A stretch of 12,557 bases of DNA from an uncultured bacterium (GCA_947074225.1 CAMTOX010000016.1:1-12557), one strand, 5' to 3'. Positions 1 through 8,360 are shown, numbered from the stretch's first letter. Made by a program: numbers and translations. Notes: generated from the sequence alone by a model not told the origin.

Positions 1-92
1 CAAATAAACATCAATAGAACTTCTACAACCTGCTCTTTACAGCTTAAATAATTATGAAATTACTATTGGCATTTTATATTACAGCAAATATA

Positions 93-1745
93 TTATTCTC
101 TTACCTTATCTGCCTTTAAATATTCATTATACTCCTGTGGATGTTCAAGTATCTCTATCGACTTCTCTAACCATCTATCACCTTTCAGGTTTACCACTAT
201 AGCACCTCTCTGATAGTAATAACGTTTTATTATCTCTTGTTCTAACAGTTGTTGAATATCACTTCTATAACGTTCCAAGTCGCTCTTTACATTTGGTTGT
301 AAGGCATCGGTAAGGTTTTTAAACAACGTATCTGTTACTTCGTCATAACCTTCCACACGCACAATCTCTTTCAAATCTTGCAAATACTTTTCGCTCTCTA
401 ATCTATATGTAAAGTTCTTTGCCAAAACGTAATCTACAAACTCTTGGTATTGAGCATCAGAGAGTGTAAACTCTTTCATTGGAGCAATAGTTGGATGCTT
501 TTTAAAGAAGAGATTTGCATAATCAAAGAACATATGTTGCGAATAGAGGTAATAGGCTATATTCACTCTGTCTACACTCTTTAGTTTCTCATCGGGAGTT
601 ATACCTCCACCATCGCGAACTGTTCTTCCGGAAGCAGTCTTAAAGGTACTTGTTAAACTATCGGGCACTACCCTATCACGACCATTATCTTGACGCTGAC
701 CATAATCTATGGCCTGAACACAACGGCCACTAGGAGTATAATATTTAGCAACAGTTACTTTCAAGAAGCTATTATAGGGTAAACGACGAATATTCTGTAT
801 TAAACCTTTACCAAAACTTCGCTCACCAATAATTACAGCACGGTCATAATCTTGTAATGCTCCGGCAAGAATTTCGGACGAAGAAGCTGTATTTCCGTTT
901 ATCATTACCACCAATGGCATAGTTGGATATATAGGATCATTTGTAGTGCGATACACCTTCTCCTCTTCCAATGAACGCCCTTTAATGGTTACTACCGGTG
1001 AGTTACGAGGCAAAAAGAGACTCAATATATTTACCGCTTGGTCTACTAAACCACCACCATTATCGCGTAAATCTATAATTAATGACTTTACTCCAAAATC
1101 TTTTACCAAGTCATGCATGATTGTTTTAAAATCGCCCGAAGTACGATCCACAAAATCACTAATCATAACATAGCCTATGCTATCTGATAGTACCCCAAAA
1201 TATGGAATGGTAGGCACTTGAATTACCTCACGCTTAAACTTTTTCACTATGAGTTTACGCTCTCCATCGCGTGCCAACTTCACCACTATCTCTGTACCTG
1301 GAGTTCCACGTAACATTTCACTAGCTTCGGCAACACTTTTATTAGAAAGTTTCACGCCATCTATCTCTATAATTCTATCGCCTGGTAATATACCGGCACG
1401 TTGTGCAGGCATACCTTCATAGGGCTCAGAAATATAAATACTATCACCACGTTGCATAATCATTGAACCAATACCACCATACTCACCAGAGCGCATACGG
1501 CGAACATCTTCTTCTTTTGATTCCGGTATATAATTAGTATATGGATCTAAAGAATAGAGCATTCTACTTATCGCTATTTCAGTAAGTTGGTCATGCTTTA
1601 AACTATCTACATAGTTTAACTCAAGCTCTCGCAACACCGCATTATAGATATCTGAATATTTGGATATATTGAAATACTTCTCGGTTTGAGCCTGAACGGC
1701 AAACAAACAGAAACACAATGGTAACATTAAAAAGAATCTCTTCAT
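93..1745 (-). CDS. S41 family C-terminal processing peptidase (CtpA/Prc type), exported
   Basis: A 550-residue serine protease of family S41, which cleaves near the C termini of envelope proteins, here probably in the periplasm. Residues 1-19 form a signal peptide (Lys-Arg, then a hydrophobic core, cleavage likely after VQA). A PDZ domain spans about 85-165 (GGIGSM start, AGILPGDRI, GTPGTEI), and the protease core about 185-345. Ser288 in NTASSSEI and Lys313 in SFGKG are 25 residues apart, the spacing of the Ser/Lys dyad in this family. A helical C-terminal region of about 160 residues follows, usual for the long Bacteroidales members. The gene lies 59 bases after the DjlA-like gene on the same strand with no clear promoter between, so the two may be co-transcribed. 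The substrate cannot be told from the sequence. The family call is very secure; orthology to a named ctpA is not claimed. Confidence 0.95.
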   Translation of the reverse strand: MKRFFLMLPLCFCLFAVQAQTEKYFNISKYSDIYNAVLRELELNYVDSLKHDQLTEIAISRMLYSLDPYTNYIPESKEEDVRRMRSGEYGGIGSMIMQRGDSIYISEPYEGMPAQRAGILPGDRIIEIDGVKLSNKSVAEASEMLRGTPGTEIVVKLARDGERKLIVKKFKREVIQVPTIPYFGVLSDSIGYVMISDFVDRTSGDFKTIMHDLVKDFGVKSLIIDLRDNGGGLVDQAVNILSLFLPRNSPVVTIKGRSLEEEKVYRTTNDPIYPTMPLVVMINGNTASSSEILAGALQDYDRAVIIGERSFGKGLIQNIRRLPYNSFLKVTVAKYYTPSGRCVQAIDYGQRQDNGRDRVVPDSLTSTFKTASGRTVRDGGGITPDEKLKSVDRVNIAYYLYSQHMFFDYANLFFKKHPTIAPMKEFTLSDAQYQEFVDYVLAKNFTYRLESEKYLQDLKEIVRVEGYDEVTDTLFKNLTDALQPNVKSDLERYRSDIQQLLEQEIIKRYYYQRGAIVVNLKGDRWLEKSIEILEHPQEYNEYLKADKVRE

Positions 1746-1786
1746 AGCATTTATTAAGTTGAAATCATATTTATATTATTAGAGCA

Positions 1787-1803
1787 ATAACGCTTTGCGT
1801 TAT
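1787..1803 (-). other. Small hairpin just after the djlA-like stop codon
   Basis: ATAACGC and GCGTTAT form a perfect 7-bp stem around a 3-base loop. It begins one base past the stop codon of the upstream gene and lies before the S41 protease gene. No T tract follows on the minus strand, so it is at best a weak attenuator or an RNA-end stabiliser rather than a full terminator. Confidence 0.35.
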
Positions 1804-1804
1804 A

Positions 1805-2533
1805 TTAACCCATATTTCTCTCTTTTTTAACTGTTTCATAAGCTTCATTAATCTTACGAAACTTCTCTGTTGCCGATTGTTTAATATCCTCACCCATTGT
1901 AGCAACTTTATCTGGGTGAAATCTCATAGCCATGCGTCGGTAAGCCTTTTTCACATCATCATTACTTGCATTTGGAGTTATTTCAAGCACCTCATAAGCC
2001 CAATCTTTATTGACTTGAGTTTGGAACATTGCTCTTATAGAATTAACATCCAACTCACTTAAACGCATTAAACGTGCAATATTAGCTATCATTGCCTCCT
2101 CGGCAGGTACTACCTCACCATCAGCATGAGCTATACTATAAAGCATATGCACCAATTGCAATTTAGAAGAACTATTCATGTTCATACCCACCTGAATAGC
2201 GATAGGCTCTACTTCAAAATCTTTTTGCAACACCTGTTTTAGTAGCTGTAATGCTTCTAAGGCATCGTCTTCACCGAATATCTGAACCAAATATTGCTTC
2301 ACAAGCGTTAGTTCAGACTTCTTCACCTCACCATCGGCCTTCATAACACCAGCAAGAAGCACTAATAACGACATGCGAAAATCGCCTTGAGTGGCCGTAT
2401 GCCTCCTCTTACCCACATGTTCTTCCTTTGATGCAAACAACTGCGACTCAAGGAATAATGCCAACAATGCACCTATCGGACCCCACAGTACAAATCCTAC
2501 TCCACCGGCTATTAATTTTGAAAAGAAACTCAT
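1805..2533 (-). CDS. djlA: DjlA-type membrane co-chaperone: TerB-like domain plus C-terminal J domain
   Basis: A 242-residue protein with the architecture of DjlA: a short N-terminal membrane segment rich in Gly and Leu (about residues 6-31), a helical TerB-like domain (about 50-165) with two acidic repeats, KADGEV (65-70) and HADGEV (136-141), and a C-terminal J domain (about 178-240). The J domain carries HPD at 206-208, the tripeptide needed to stimulate the ATPase of DnaK. The stretch after HPD (DKVATMGED, then KFRKINEAYE) closely resembles the end of E. coli DjlA. By family knowledge the protein is anchored in the inner membrane with the J domain in the cytoplasm. It precedes the S41 protease gene by 59 bases, which hints at a shared envelope-quality role (inference). 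E. coli DjlA is somewhat longer (about 270 residues), mostly in the linker. Confidence 0.88.
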   Translation of the reverse strand: MSFFSKLIAGGVGFVLWGPIGALLALFLESQLFASKEEHVGKRRHTATQGDFRMSLLVLLAGVMKADGEVKKSELTLVKQYLVQIFGEDDALEALQLLKQVLQKDFEVEPIAIQVGMNMNSSSKLQLVHMLYSIAHADGEVVPAEEAMIANIARLMRLSELDVNSIRAMFQTQVNKDWAYEVLEITPNASNDDVKKAYRRMAMRFHPDKVATMGEDIKQSATEKFRKINEAYETVKKERNMG

Positions 2534-2554
2534 TATATCACTAATTTAAGAGCG

Positions 2555-2562
2555 CTAAGTTA
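2555..2562 (-). promoter_or_regulatory. Possible -7 element for the djlA-like gene
   Basis: On the minus strand the bases read TAACTTAG, one mismatch from the Bacteroidetes -7 consensus TAnnTTTG, 22 bases before the start codon. No matching -33 TTG is visible at the expected distance, so support is weak. This 212-base gap (2534-2745) otherwise holds only the buk terminator. Confidence 0.3.
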
Positions 2563-2678
2563 CATTTAATTTCTCATTATTTAAAAGAAGCATCTTAATT
2601 ATTATCCATTTTTTAATCGGATATTATCAAATTAAGTGCTTTGGGTTCATATATTGAAACTTGAATATATAAATACAC

Positions 2679-2715
2679 AATAAAGGCCCTACCCAATAAG
2701 GATAGAGCCTTTATT
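2679..2715 (-). terminator. Rho-independent terminator after buk
   Basis: Read on the minus strand, a hairpin of up to 16 bp (core arms 2682-2694 and 2700-2712, loop 2695-2699) forms about 30 bases past the buk stop codon. The two non-Watson-Crick positions become U-G wobbles only in the minus-strand transcript, which supports this direction. The tail after the stem is moderately T-rich (TTTATTG). Confidence 0.8.
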
Positions 2716-2745
2716 ATATCTATTAAGTAAAAACTTCTATTGAAA

Positions 2746-3813
2746 TTAACAATAAACGCTTGTCGATTCTCCTTCAAGAACTCTTAAACCATTCATTGCC
2801 AAAGCACCTAATTCATCTTCACCTGGGTAAACATATACTGGAGCCATACTCTTAACCATATCCTCAATATAAGCACAGAAACCTTTATCGTAGGCAATAC
2901 CACCAGTTATTAAGATACCATCTACATTGCCTTTCAACACAGCTACAGCAGCACCTATCTCTTTAGCTACATTGTATGCCATAGCATCGTATACCAATTT
3001 TGCATGAGGATCCGTACCAGATAGTGAACGTTTCTCTACTTCATAAGCATCATTGGTACCTAAGTGAGCCATCAAACCACCATTACCAACAATCATCTTC
3101 TTAATCTCTTGTTGAGAATATTTACCGCTGAAACAAATATCTATTAAAGCAAACGATTGAACAGTACCCACACGCTCTGGAGAGAAAGGACCTGTACCGT
3201 TCAAGGCATTGTTTACATCTATAACACGACCTTTTTGGTGAGCACCCACAGATACACCACCACCCAAGTGTGCTACTACCAAATTCATATCTTGATAGCT
3301 TTTACCCTCTTTCTGAGCATGCATACGAGCAATAGCTTTCTGATTCAAGGCATGAAAAATAGAGATGCGAGGCATTAACGGATGACCACTGATACGAGCT
3401 TCTGGCTGTAATTCATCTACCACTACCGGATCGGCAATTACTGCACGACAACCTGGAATAGAAGCTGCAATATCGGCTGCGATTAAACCACCCAAATTAC
3501 TAGCATGTTCACCATAGGTTGCCGACATTAAATCATTACGCATAGCATCGTTCACTTCATATACACCAGACTCTACTGGCTTTAACAAACCTCCACGACC
3601 AACTACAATATTAAAATCCACGGACACATTATTCGTTTTCAAACAATCTAAAATTGTCTCTTTACGAAACTCATACTGAGAGGCTACATTTGAGAATGGA
3701 GCTAACTCTTCGCCACTATGACGTAAAGTCTGTTGAAATACATTTTCACCATCGTGAAATACGGCAAACTTTGTTGAAGTTGAGCCGGGATTCAATACTA
3801 AAATTTTATACAT
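2746..3813 (-). CDS. buk: Butyrate kinase (acetate/butyrate kinase family)
   Basis: A 355-residue kinase that turns acyl phosphate plus ADP into free acid plus ATP, the last step of butyrate or branched-chain acid release. The length matches the family. Visible motifs are the N-terminal phosphate-binding LVLNPGSTSTK (5-15), AHLGGGVSVGAH (181-192), GNGGLMAHLGTND (243-255), the adenosine-site ILITGGIAYDK (300-310) and the C-terminal YPGEDELGALAMNG (329-342). It lies 66 bases after ptb on the same strand with no promoter motif in the gap, so the two form an operon. None of the genes that make butyryl-CoA (thl, hbd, crt, bcd-etf) is in the window, so whether the natural substrate is butyryl phosphate or isobutyryl/isovaleryl phosphate cannot be decided. 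A propionate or acetate kinase is unlikely given the close fit to the Buk motifs. Confidence 0.94.
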   Translation of the reverse strand: MYKILVLNPGSTSTKFAVFHDGENVFQQTLRHSGEELAPFSNVASQYEFRKETILDCLKTNNVSVDFNIVVGRGGLLKPVESGVYEVNDAMRNDLMSATYGEHASNLGGLIAADIAASIPGCRAVIADPVVVDELQPEARISGHPLMPRISIFHALNQKAIARMHAQKEGKSYQDMNLVVAHLGGGVSVGAHQKGRVIDVNNALNGTGPFSPERVGTVQSFALIDICFSGKYSQQEIKKMIVGNGGLMAHLGTNDAYEVEKRSLSGTDPHAKLVYDAMAYNVAKEIGAAVAVLKGNVDGILITGGIAYDKGFCAYIEDMVKSMAPVYVYPGEDELGALAMNGLRVLEGESTSVYC

Positions 3814-3879
3814 AACTCGTATATAGATTTATAAGTTAAATAGGTTTCTAAAAAAGTATTCTAAAGAAATAGCAATATT

Positions 3880-4788
3880 TTATGCCAATACACTGGCCAT
3901 GCAAATACTATTAAATTTAGATTCGGTATCGTCACTACGAGAGGTCAACACCACTGGTTTATCTGTTCCTTGAAGCAAACCTGCCATACCGGCACCGGCA
4001 AAAGATACTAAACCTTTATAAAAACAGTTAGCCGATTGGAAATCGGGGAATATCAAGATATCTGCTTCACCCAAAATTGGAGTCTCTACACCTTTAATTG
4101 CACCACGTTCTTTATCGAGAGCTAAGAATGCATCCATAGGACCATCTATAATACAATCGCCAAATTCACCATTACGCCACGACTCTAATATATCTACGTA
4201 ATCTTGCATGAATACAATCTTCGGATTTGGCTTTTCTGTTGCATGTAATAAAGCTACTTTAGGCTGTGCAATACCAAATTTCTTAGCCGCAGCAACACCA
4301 TAACGAATAATAGCTTTACGCTGCTCTAAGTTTGGTGCAGGAATTACTGCTGGGTCACTAAAGAACACCAATTTATGATAACCTGGAATATTTAAAGCAG
4401 CATTGTAGGTTAAAATATTTCCCGGAGACATTAAACCCTTCTCCTTATCTAATATGGCACGCAATATCACATCGGTATTTACTAAACCTTTCATTAAAAT
4501 ATCGCATTCGCCTGAACGTACCATACGTACTGCTTCAAGAGTTGCTTCAAGCACATCGGGAATGTCAATGATATGTACATAGTCTGATGATGCATTGGCT
4601 ATAATATCATAATTAGAAATAGTAGCAGCATCGCCCACTAAATAGGCTTCTACTATTCCTGATTCTACAGCCATCATTACTGCTTCTAATGAATGAGCAT
4701 CTACAGCATTAGCTACTGCCATTTTTTTACGGCTACTTACCTTCTGTAAGTGTTCCTTTAAATCTTGAAAAGAGGATATCTGACTCAT
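3880..4788 (-). CDS. ptb: Phosphate butyryltransferase (phosphate acyltransferase family)
   Basis: A 302-residue cytosolic enzyme that exchanges the CoA of butyryl-CoA (or a related acyl-CoA) for phosphate, feeding the downstream kinase. The length is typical of Ptb and shorter than most Pta proteins. Visible are the DILMKGLVNTDVILRA block (97-112), FFSDPAVIPAPNLEQR (142-157), the phosphate-site region with EADILIFPDFQSANCFYKG (241-259) and the end motif PVVLTSRSDDTESKFNS (278-294), all characteristic of phosphate acetyl/butyryltransferases. It is the first gene of a two-gene operon with buk, with its own good promoter 21 bases upstream and a terminator of the preceding gene beyond that. The pairing with buk is what favours a butyryl- over an acetyltransferase. 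Specificity for straight versus branched acyl chains is unknown. Confidence 0.93.
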   Translation of the reverse strand: MSQISSFQDLKEHLQKVSSRKKMAVANAVDAHSLEAVMMAVESGIVEAYLVGDAATISNYDIIANASSDYVHIIDIPDVLEATLEAVRMVRSGECDILMKGLVNTDVILRAILDKEKGLMSPGNILTYNAALNIPGYHKLVFFSDPAVIPAPNLEQRKAIIRYGVAAAKKFGIAQPKVALLHATEKPNPKIVFMQDYVDILESWRNGEFGDCIIDGPMDAFLALDKERGAIKGVETPILGEADILIFPDFQSANCFYKGLVSFAGAGMAGLLQGTDKPVVLTSRSDDTESKFNSICMASVLA

Positions 4789-4808
4789 AAGTGTTTTAAT
4801 TTTGCTTA

Positions 4809-4840
4809 CAAAAATAGAAACAATTATTTATCCCTACAAA
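4809..4840 (-). promoter_or_regulatory. Bacteroidetes-type promoter of ptb-buk
   Basis: On the minus strand, TTTG (4840-4837) is followed after 20 bases by TATTTTTG (4816-4809), matching the -33 TTTG / -7 TAnnTTTG consensus of the Bacteroidetes housekeeping sigma factor. Transcription would start only a dozen or so bases before the ptb start codon, giving a very short leader. Confidence 0.7.
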
Positions 4841-4870
4841 TCAACTAGTTAAATTCATTAAAATTAAAAA

Positions 4871-4898
4871 AGTGATTTTATTTTTCAATAAAATCACT
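4871..4898 (-). terminator. Rho-independent terminator after the TonB-C-like gene
   Basis: A perfect 12-bp stem (4871-4882 with 4887-4898) closes a 4-base loop. On the minus strand it is followed by TTTTT and AATTT, and it lies 36 bases past the stop codon of the gene ending at 4935. It separates that transcript from ptb-buk. Confidence 0.8.
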
Positions 4899-4934
4899 CT
4901 TAACACTTTCAATTTAAAACTTATATTAATCTTA

Positions 4935-5432
4935 TCATAACGATAAGTCAACTCTCAACGAAAATTTCATTCGACAATCCGCCCCATTACATAGTGCCGG
5001 ACGCCATTTTTTATAATCATTAAACATTTTTTGTGCTAAAATAATATCATATCCTAAGTTGGATCCTCCATAAACGGAATCTACCACCACTTTACCTTCA
5101 CTATCTACAGTAAAATTTGTTACTATCAAATAGGTATACCCCTGCCTATTCAACATCTCTATCGGATATTTATTTACCGCTGCTTGAAGCAATCGACCCC
5201 AATAGTTTTGAACATGAATAATAAAATTTGTATTACCTCCTTTCGGACGTGCTACCCTCTCTATTACTGCACTACCAGAAGCATTAGGAAGTGCAAACAA
5301 CTCACTCTTTACCCAAACATTCTCAAAACCATCTATCTCTATATCATCAAAAGCCATTGACTCCATATCGCCTTGAGCAAATATAGGTACAGAGAATAGA
5401 ACAAACAGCACAGCAATCAAATAAGGTTTCAT
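4935..5432 (-). CDS. Small secreted protein with a TonB C-terminal-like domain
   Basis: A 165-residue protein. I place the start at 5432, not at the further upstream ATG at 5468, because the 5432 start gives a clean signal peptide (MKPYLIAVLFVLFSVPIFAQ, cleavage near residue 20) and the extra 12 residues look non-coding. The C-terminal half (about 90-165) resembles the TonB C-terminal fold: NFTVDSEGKV, a KKWRPA block (141-146), then a loop and closing strands MKFSLRVDL. Cys148 and Cys153 flank the loop after WRPA and could form a disulfide if exported. Unlike true TonB it has no uncleaved membrane anchor and no Pro-rich spacer, so it is unlikely to transduce energy from ExbBD; a periplasmic binding role is possible but unproven. 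It begins 46 bases after the parC stop codon on the same strand and probably shares its transcript. Confidence 0.7.
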   Translation of the reverse strand: MKPYLIAVLFVLFSVPIFAQGDMESMAFDDIEIDGFENVWVKSELFALPNASGSAVIERVARPKGGNTNFIIHVQNYWGRLLQAAVNKYPIEMLNRQGYTYLIVTNFTVDSEGKVVVDSVYGGSNLGYDIILAQKMFNDYKKWRPALCNGADCRMKFSLRVDLSL

Positions 5433-5478
5433 AATTACCATAGTATAGTTATGACAATAAATTATCATAGTGTTTAAA

Positions 5479-8280
5479 TTAAAATAGGCTCATCTGCCCA
5501 GTAATCTCATCTACTTCAGGATCATCCAAATCTTCAGAACTATTATCCAACACTTGTTCTGGATCTGATGGACGTGAAGTTACTATCTCCACATTGTCTA
5601 TCACACGACTCTCTGATAAAGAAACATCACTACCATCTCCACCATCTTCATCCTCTGCAATATATGTGCCTTGAGCTGTTTCAGGAACAACATTTTCTAC
5701 TTTATGAATGGGGTCTAACTCTTTTATTGCACCAATACTATAAGTACTAATACGTTTTCCCTTAGCTTTAAACCCTTTCACTCCTATAAACTCATCCACA
5801 TCTAATTTCAAAGCCTCGCGGAATGAATCGCCTTCGCCAAAAATCACTTCAAAACATGGATAAAGTTCATCGCTCAATAATGTTAGGCGAGAAAATTGGT
5901 TACCTCCAATTAACGACTGACGTTTTACCGACTGCTCCAATTGGAAACGTTTAATATAATAATAGCCCTGTTCGGCATCATAAAGAGCCAAGGACCAAAT
6001 CTTACCACTATCAAACTTCTCTATTCGAAGAATATCTTCATCGAAATGATTATTTAAATCATAACTGGTTGTATAATAATCACCACCTTTGGTAATAACC
6101 AATATCTGATCGCCAGCAAAGAATTCGCCAAGCAATTCACCACGTTTATCCACATTTAAACGCAACACGTCTTTATCAAACCATATCTCACTACCACCAA
6201 GAGTGGAACCACCCTTCTGCTTTAGCAATATCTTATGTACATCGAACTTAGTCAAGATATTACCCATAGACTGACGTCCTTTAATAGCTATCTCGCTAAA
6301 ATCTTTCTCGAATACTAAATTACGAATTCTTCGTGTTGTAGGTTTCAATGCCACCTTTACAGTCTCGGCCTCACCATTTGGATTAGCAGTAAAGTAAATC
6401 ACGCGACTACCCTCTTTACCTTGAGTAACATCGTAATCCTTATCGCGAGTAACACCATACACGGCAAATCGTTTAATATAGTAAGCACCGCTGCGTCCAT
6501 CTCTATAAATGGCATTGTAAACAGTGCGTTTATCGTTCTTTATAAATACAGCCACATGAATAACATTCTTACCCACATAGAGCTTATCGGCAACTTTAAC
6601 TACTTTATACTTACCATCTTTAAAGAAGATAATAATATCGTCTATATCAGAACAGTTACATACATACTCATCTTTCTTGAGCGAGGTTCCAATAAATCCT
6701 TCTGTACGGTTTATGTAAAGCTTTTCATTGGCTTCTACCACCTTCGATGCTTGAATAGTCTCAAAACCTCGCATCTCGGTCATACGCGGTGTACGATCAC
6801 CACCGAAATTCTTCTTCAAATGTTCAAACCAATGAATAGAGTGCTCAATAATGTTGGCAATTTTATAATCCACATCGGCCAACTGTTCATTCAACAAAGC
6901 AATACTATCTTTAGCTTTATCAGAATTAAAGCGCAAAATACGCGACATCTTAATCTCTAACAACTTCAACAAGTCGTCACGAGTAACATCACGCACAAAA
7001 TCTTTCTTAAATGGCTCTAATCTACCATCAATATGCGCCAGAGCTTCATCGGTACTCTTAGCATTCTCAAATTGTTTATCCTTATAGATACGTTCTTCAA
7101 TAAAAATCTTTTCTAAAGAGGCAAAATGTAACTGTTCTAACAGTTCGCTACGTTGAATATTAAGCTCCTCTTTGAGTAACTCTACCGTTTTATCTGTATT
7201 GCGTCTAAGAACTTCGCTTACAGTAATAAAATGAGGCTTATTATCGTCAATAACACAGCAGTTTGGAGAGTAACTCACCTCACAAGCAGTAAAGGCATAT
7301 AAAGCATCAATAGTTTTATCGCTAGAAGTCTTACTCTCTAAATAAACCAAAATCTCCACATTGGCCGATGTATTATCGTCAACCTTCTTAATATTGATTT
7401 TACCCTTTTCATTAGCCTTCAAAATAGTCTCAATCACCTTGCTGGTGGTAGTACCATATGGAATCTCTGTAATGGCTAAGGTTTTATTATCTATCTTCTC
7501 TATCTTAGCACGTATTTTCACACGTCCGCCACGCTCACCATCATTATACTTACTCACATCGACCATACCTCCTGTTGGGAAGTCCGGATAAAGCGCAAAC
7601 GGTTCATTGCGTAGGTAAGCTATAGAAGCATCAATAAGTTCATTAAAGTTATGAGGAAGAATACGTGAGTTCAAACCTAAGCCAATACCTTCCGAGCCTT
7701 GTGCTAACAGTAAAGGGAACTTTACAGGAAGCGCTATTGGCTCTTTATTACGTCCGTCGTACGAAGGTTTCCAATCGGTTGTCTTGGCATTGAAAACTGC
7801 CTCAAGAGCAAACTTGGTTAAACGTGCTTCAATATAACGTGGCGCAGCAGCACCATCGCCAGTGAGAATATTACCCCAGTTTCCTTGAGTATCGACCAAA
7901 AGATTCTTCTGACCTATATTTACCAAGGCATCGCCAATAGAAGCATCGCCATGAGGGTGAAACTGCATAGTATGACCCACAATATTTGCCACTTTATTGT
8001 AACGCCCATCGTCCAAACGTTTCATAGAGTACAACACACGGCGCTGTACTGGCTTTAAGCCATCAAATATATGAGGTATGGCACGCTCCAAATTCACATA
8101 TGAAGCATAATCTAAAAACCAGGTACGATACATCCCCGTCAGGTGACGGTGATCATCGCCCTCACTTACCTCGGGAACTTTATACTCTGAATGACTATAG
8201 GTGGATACATCTTCCCCAGAAGTAAACTCTGATGATGGTTCTACATATTCACTCTCCGATGAATGGTTTTGGTCTGACAT
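5479..8280 (-). CDS. parC: DNA topoisomerase IV subunit A (ParC)
   Basis: A 933-residue type IIA topoisomerase subunit that cuts and rejoins DNA to unlink sister chromosomes, working with ParE (not in the window). After a Ser/Glu-rich N-terminal extension (about 1-45) comes the breakage-reunion domain: GLKPVQRR (74-81), the HPHGD loop (108-112) and AAAPRYIEAR with catalytic Tyr149. A coiled-coil arm lies around residues 350-490, then a beta-propeller C-terminal domain (about 520-860) lacking the GyrA box (QRRGGKG), which argues for ParC rather than GyrA. An acidic, probably disordered tail (about 865-925) ends in GQMSLF. Residues 113 and 117 are Ala and Asp where E. coli ParC has quinolone-site Ser80 and Glu84. 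Transcription is from the promoter at 8361-8391. The identification as a GyrA/ParC family protein is certain; ParC versus GyrA rests on the missing GyrA box and the Bacteroidales-like ends. Confidence 0.95.
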   Translation of the reverse strand: MSDQNHSSESEYVEPSSEFTSGEDVSTYSHSEYKVPEVSEGDDHRHLTGMYRTWFLDYASYVNLERAIPHIFDGLKPVQRRVLYSMKRLDDGRYNKVANIVGHTMQFHPHGDASIGDALVNIGQKNLLVDTQGNWGNILTGDGAAAPRYIEARLTKFALEAVFNAKTTDWKPSYDGRNKEPIALPVKFPLLLAQGSEGIGLGLNSRILPHNFNELIDASIAYLRNEPFALYPDFPTGGMVDVSKYNDGERGGRVKIRAKIEKIDNKTLAITEIPYGTTTSKVIETILKANEKGKINIKKVDDNTSANVEILVYLESKTSSDKTIDALYAFTACEVSYSPNCCVIDDNKPHFITVSEVLRRNTDKTVELLKEELNIQRSELLEQLHFASLEKIFIEERIYKDKQFENAKSTDEALAHIDGRLEPFKKDFVRDVTRDDLLKLLEIKMSRILRFNSDKAKDSIALLNEQLADVDYKIANIIEHSIHWFEHLKKNFGGDRTPRMTEMRGFETIQASKVVEANEKLYINRTEGFIGTSLKKDEYVCNCSDIDDIIIFFKDGKYKVVKVADKLYVGKNVIHVAVFIKNDKRTVYNAIYRDGRSGAYYIKRFAVYGVTRDKDYDVTQGKEGSRVIYFTANPNGEAETVKVALKPTTRRIRNLVFEKDFSEIAIKGRQSMGNILTKFDVHKILLKQKGGSTLGGSEIWFDKDVLRLNVDKRGELLGEFFAGDQILVITKGGDYYTTSYDLNNHFDEDILRIEKFDSGKIWSLALYDAEQGYYYIKRFQLEQSVKRQSLIGGNQFSRLTLLSDELYPCFEVIFGEGDSFREALKLDVDEFIGVKGFKAKGKRISTYSIGAIKELDPIHKVENVVPETAQGTYIAEDEDGGDGSDVSLSESRVIDNVEIVTSRPSDPEQVLDNSSEDLDDPEVDEITGQMSLF

Positions 8281-8360
8281 AATGGACTCTTATTTAGGCA
8301 ACACAATAGGATGCTATTCAACACTTTTACTATCAGCACTATTCGCATACTGAAGCATTG

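Noticed and set aside
85..92. TATATTTG on the minus strand, a -7-like element at the end of the S41 gene
   Set aside because: No -33 element lies at the right distance, and such a match is easy to find by chance in AT-rich DNA; no downstream gene is visible in the window.
1..92. Search for a terminator or gene after the S41 protease
   Set aside because: No hairpin with a T tract and no supported coding region are present; the downstream unit lies outside the window.
6421..6960. 179-codon open frame on the plus strand
   Set aside because: It is fully antisense to the well-supported parC coding region, has no recognisable domain and no promoter; it is a shadow of the real gene.
8136..8149. 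CCGTCA-GG-TGACGG palindrome
   Set aside because: It lies inside parC, is explained by the codons for conserved residues near HLTGMY, and has only a 2-base loop.
8314..8358. 14-codon upstream ORF in the parC leader (minus strand)
   Set aside because: Its ATG lies almost at the predicted transcription start, the peptide has no regulatory hallmark such as repeated codons, and this length is expected by chance.
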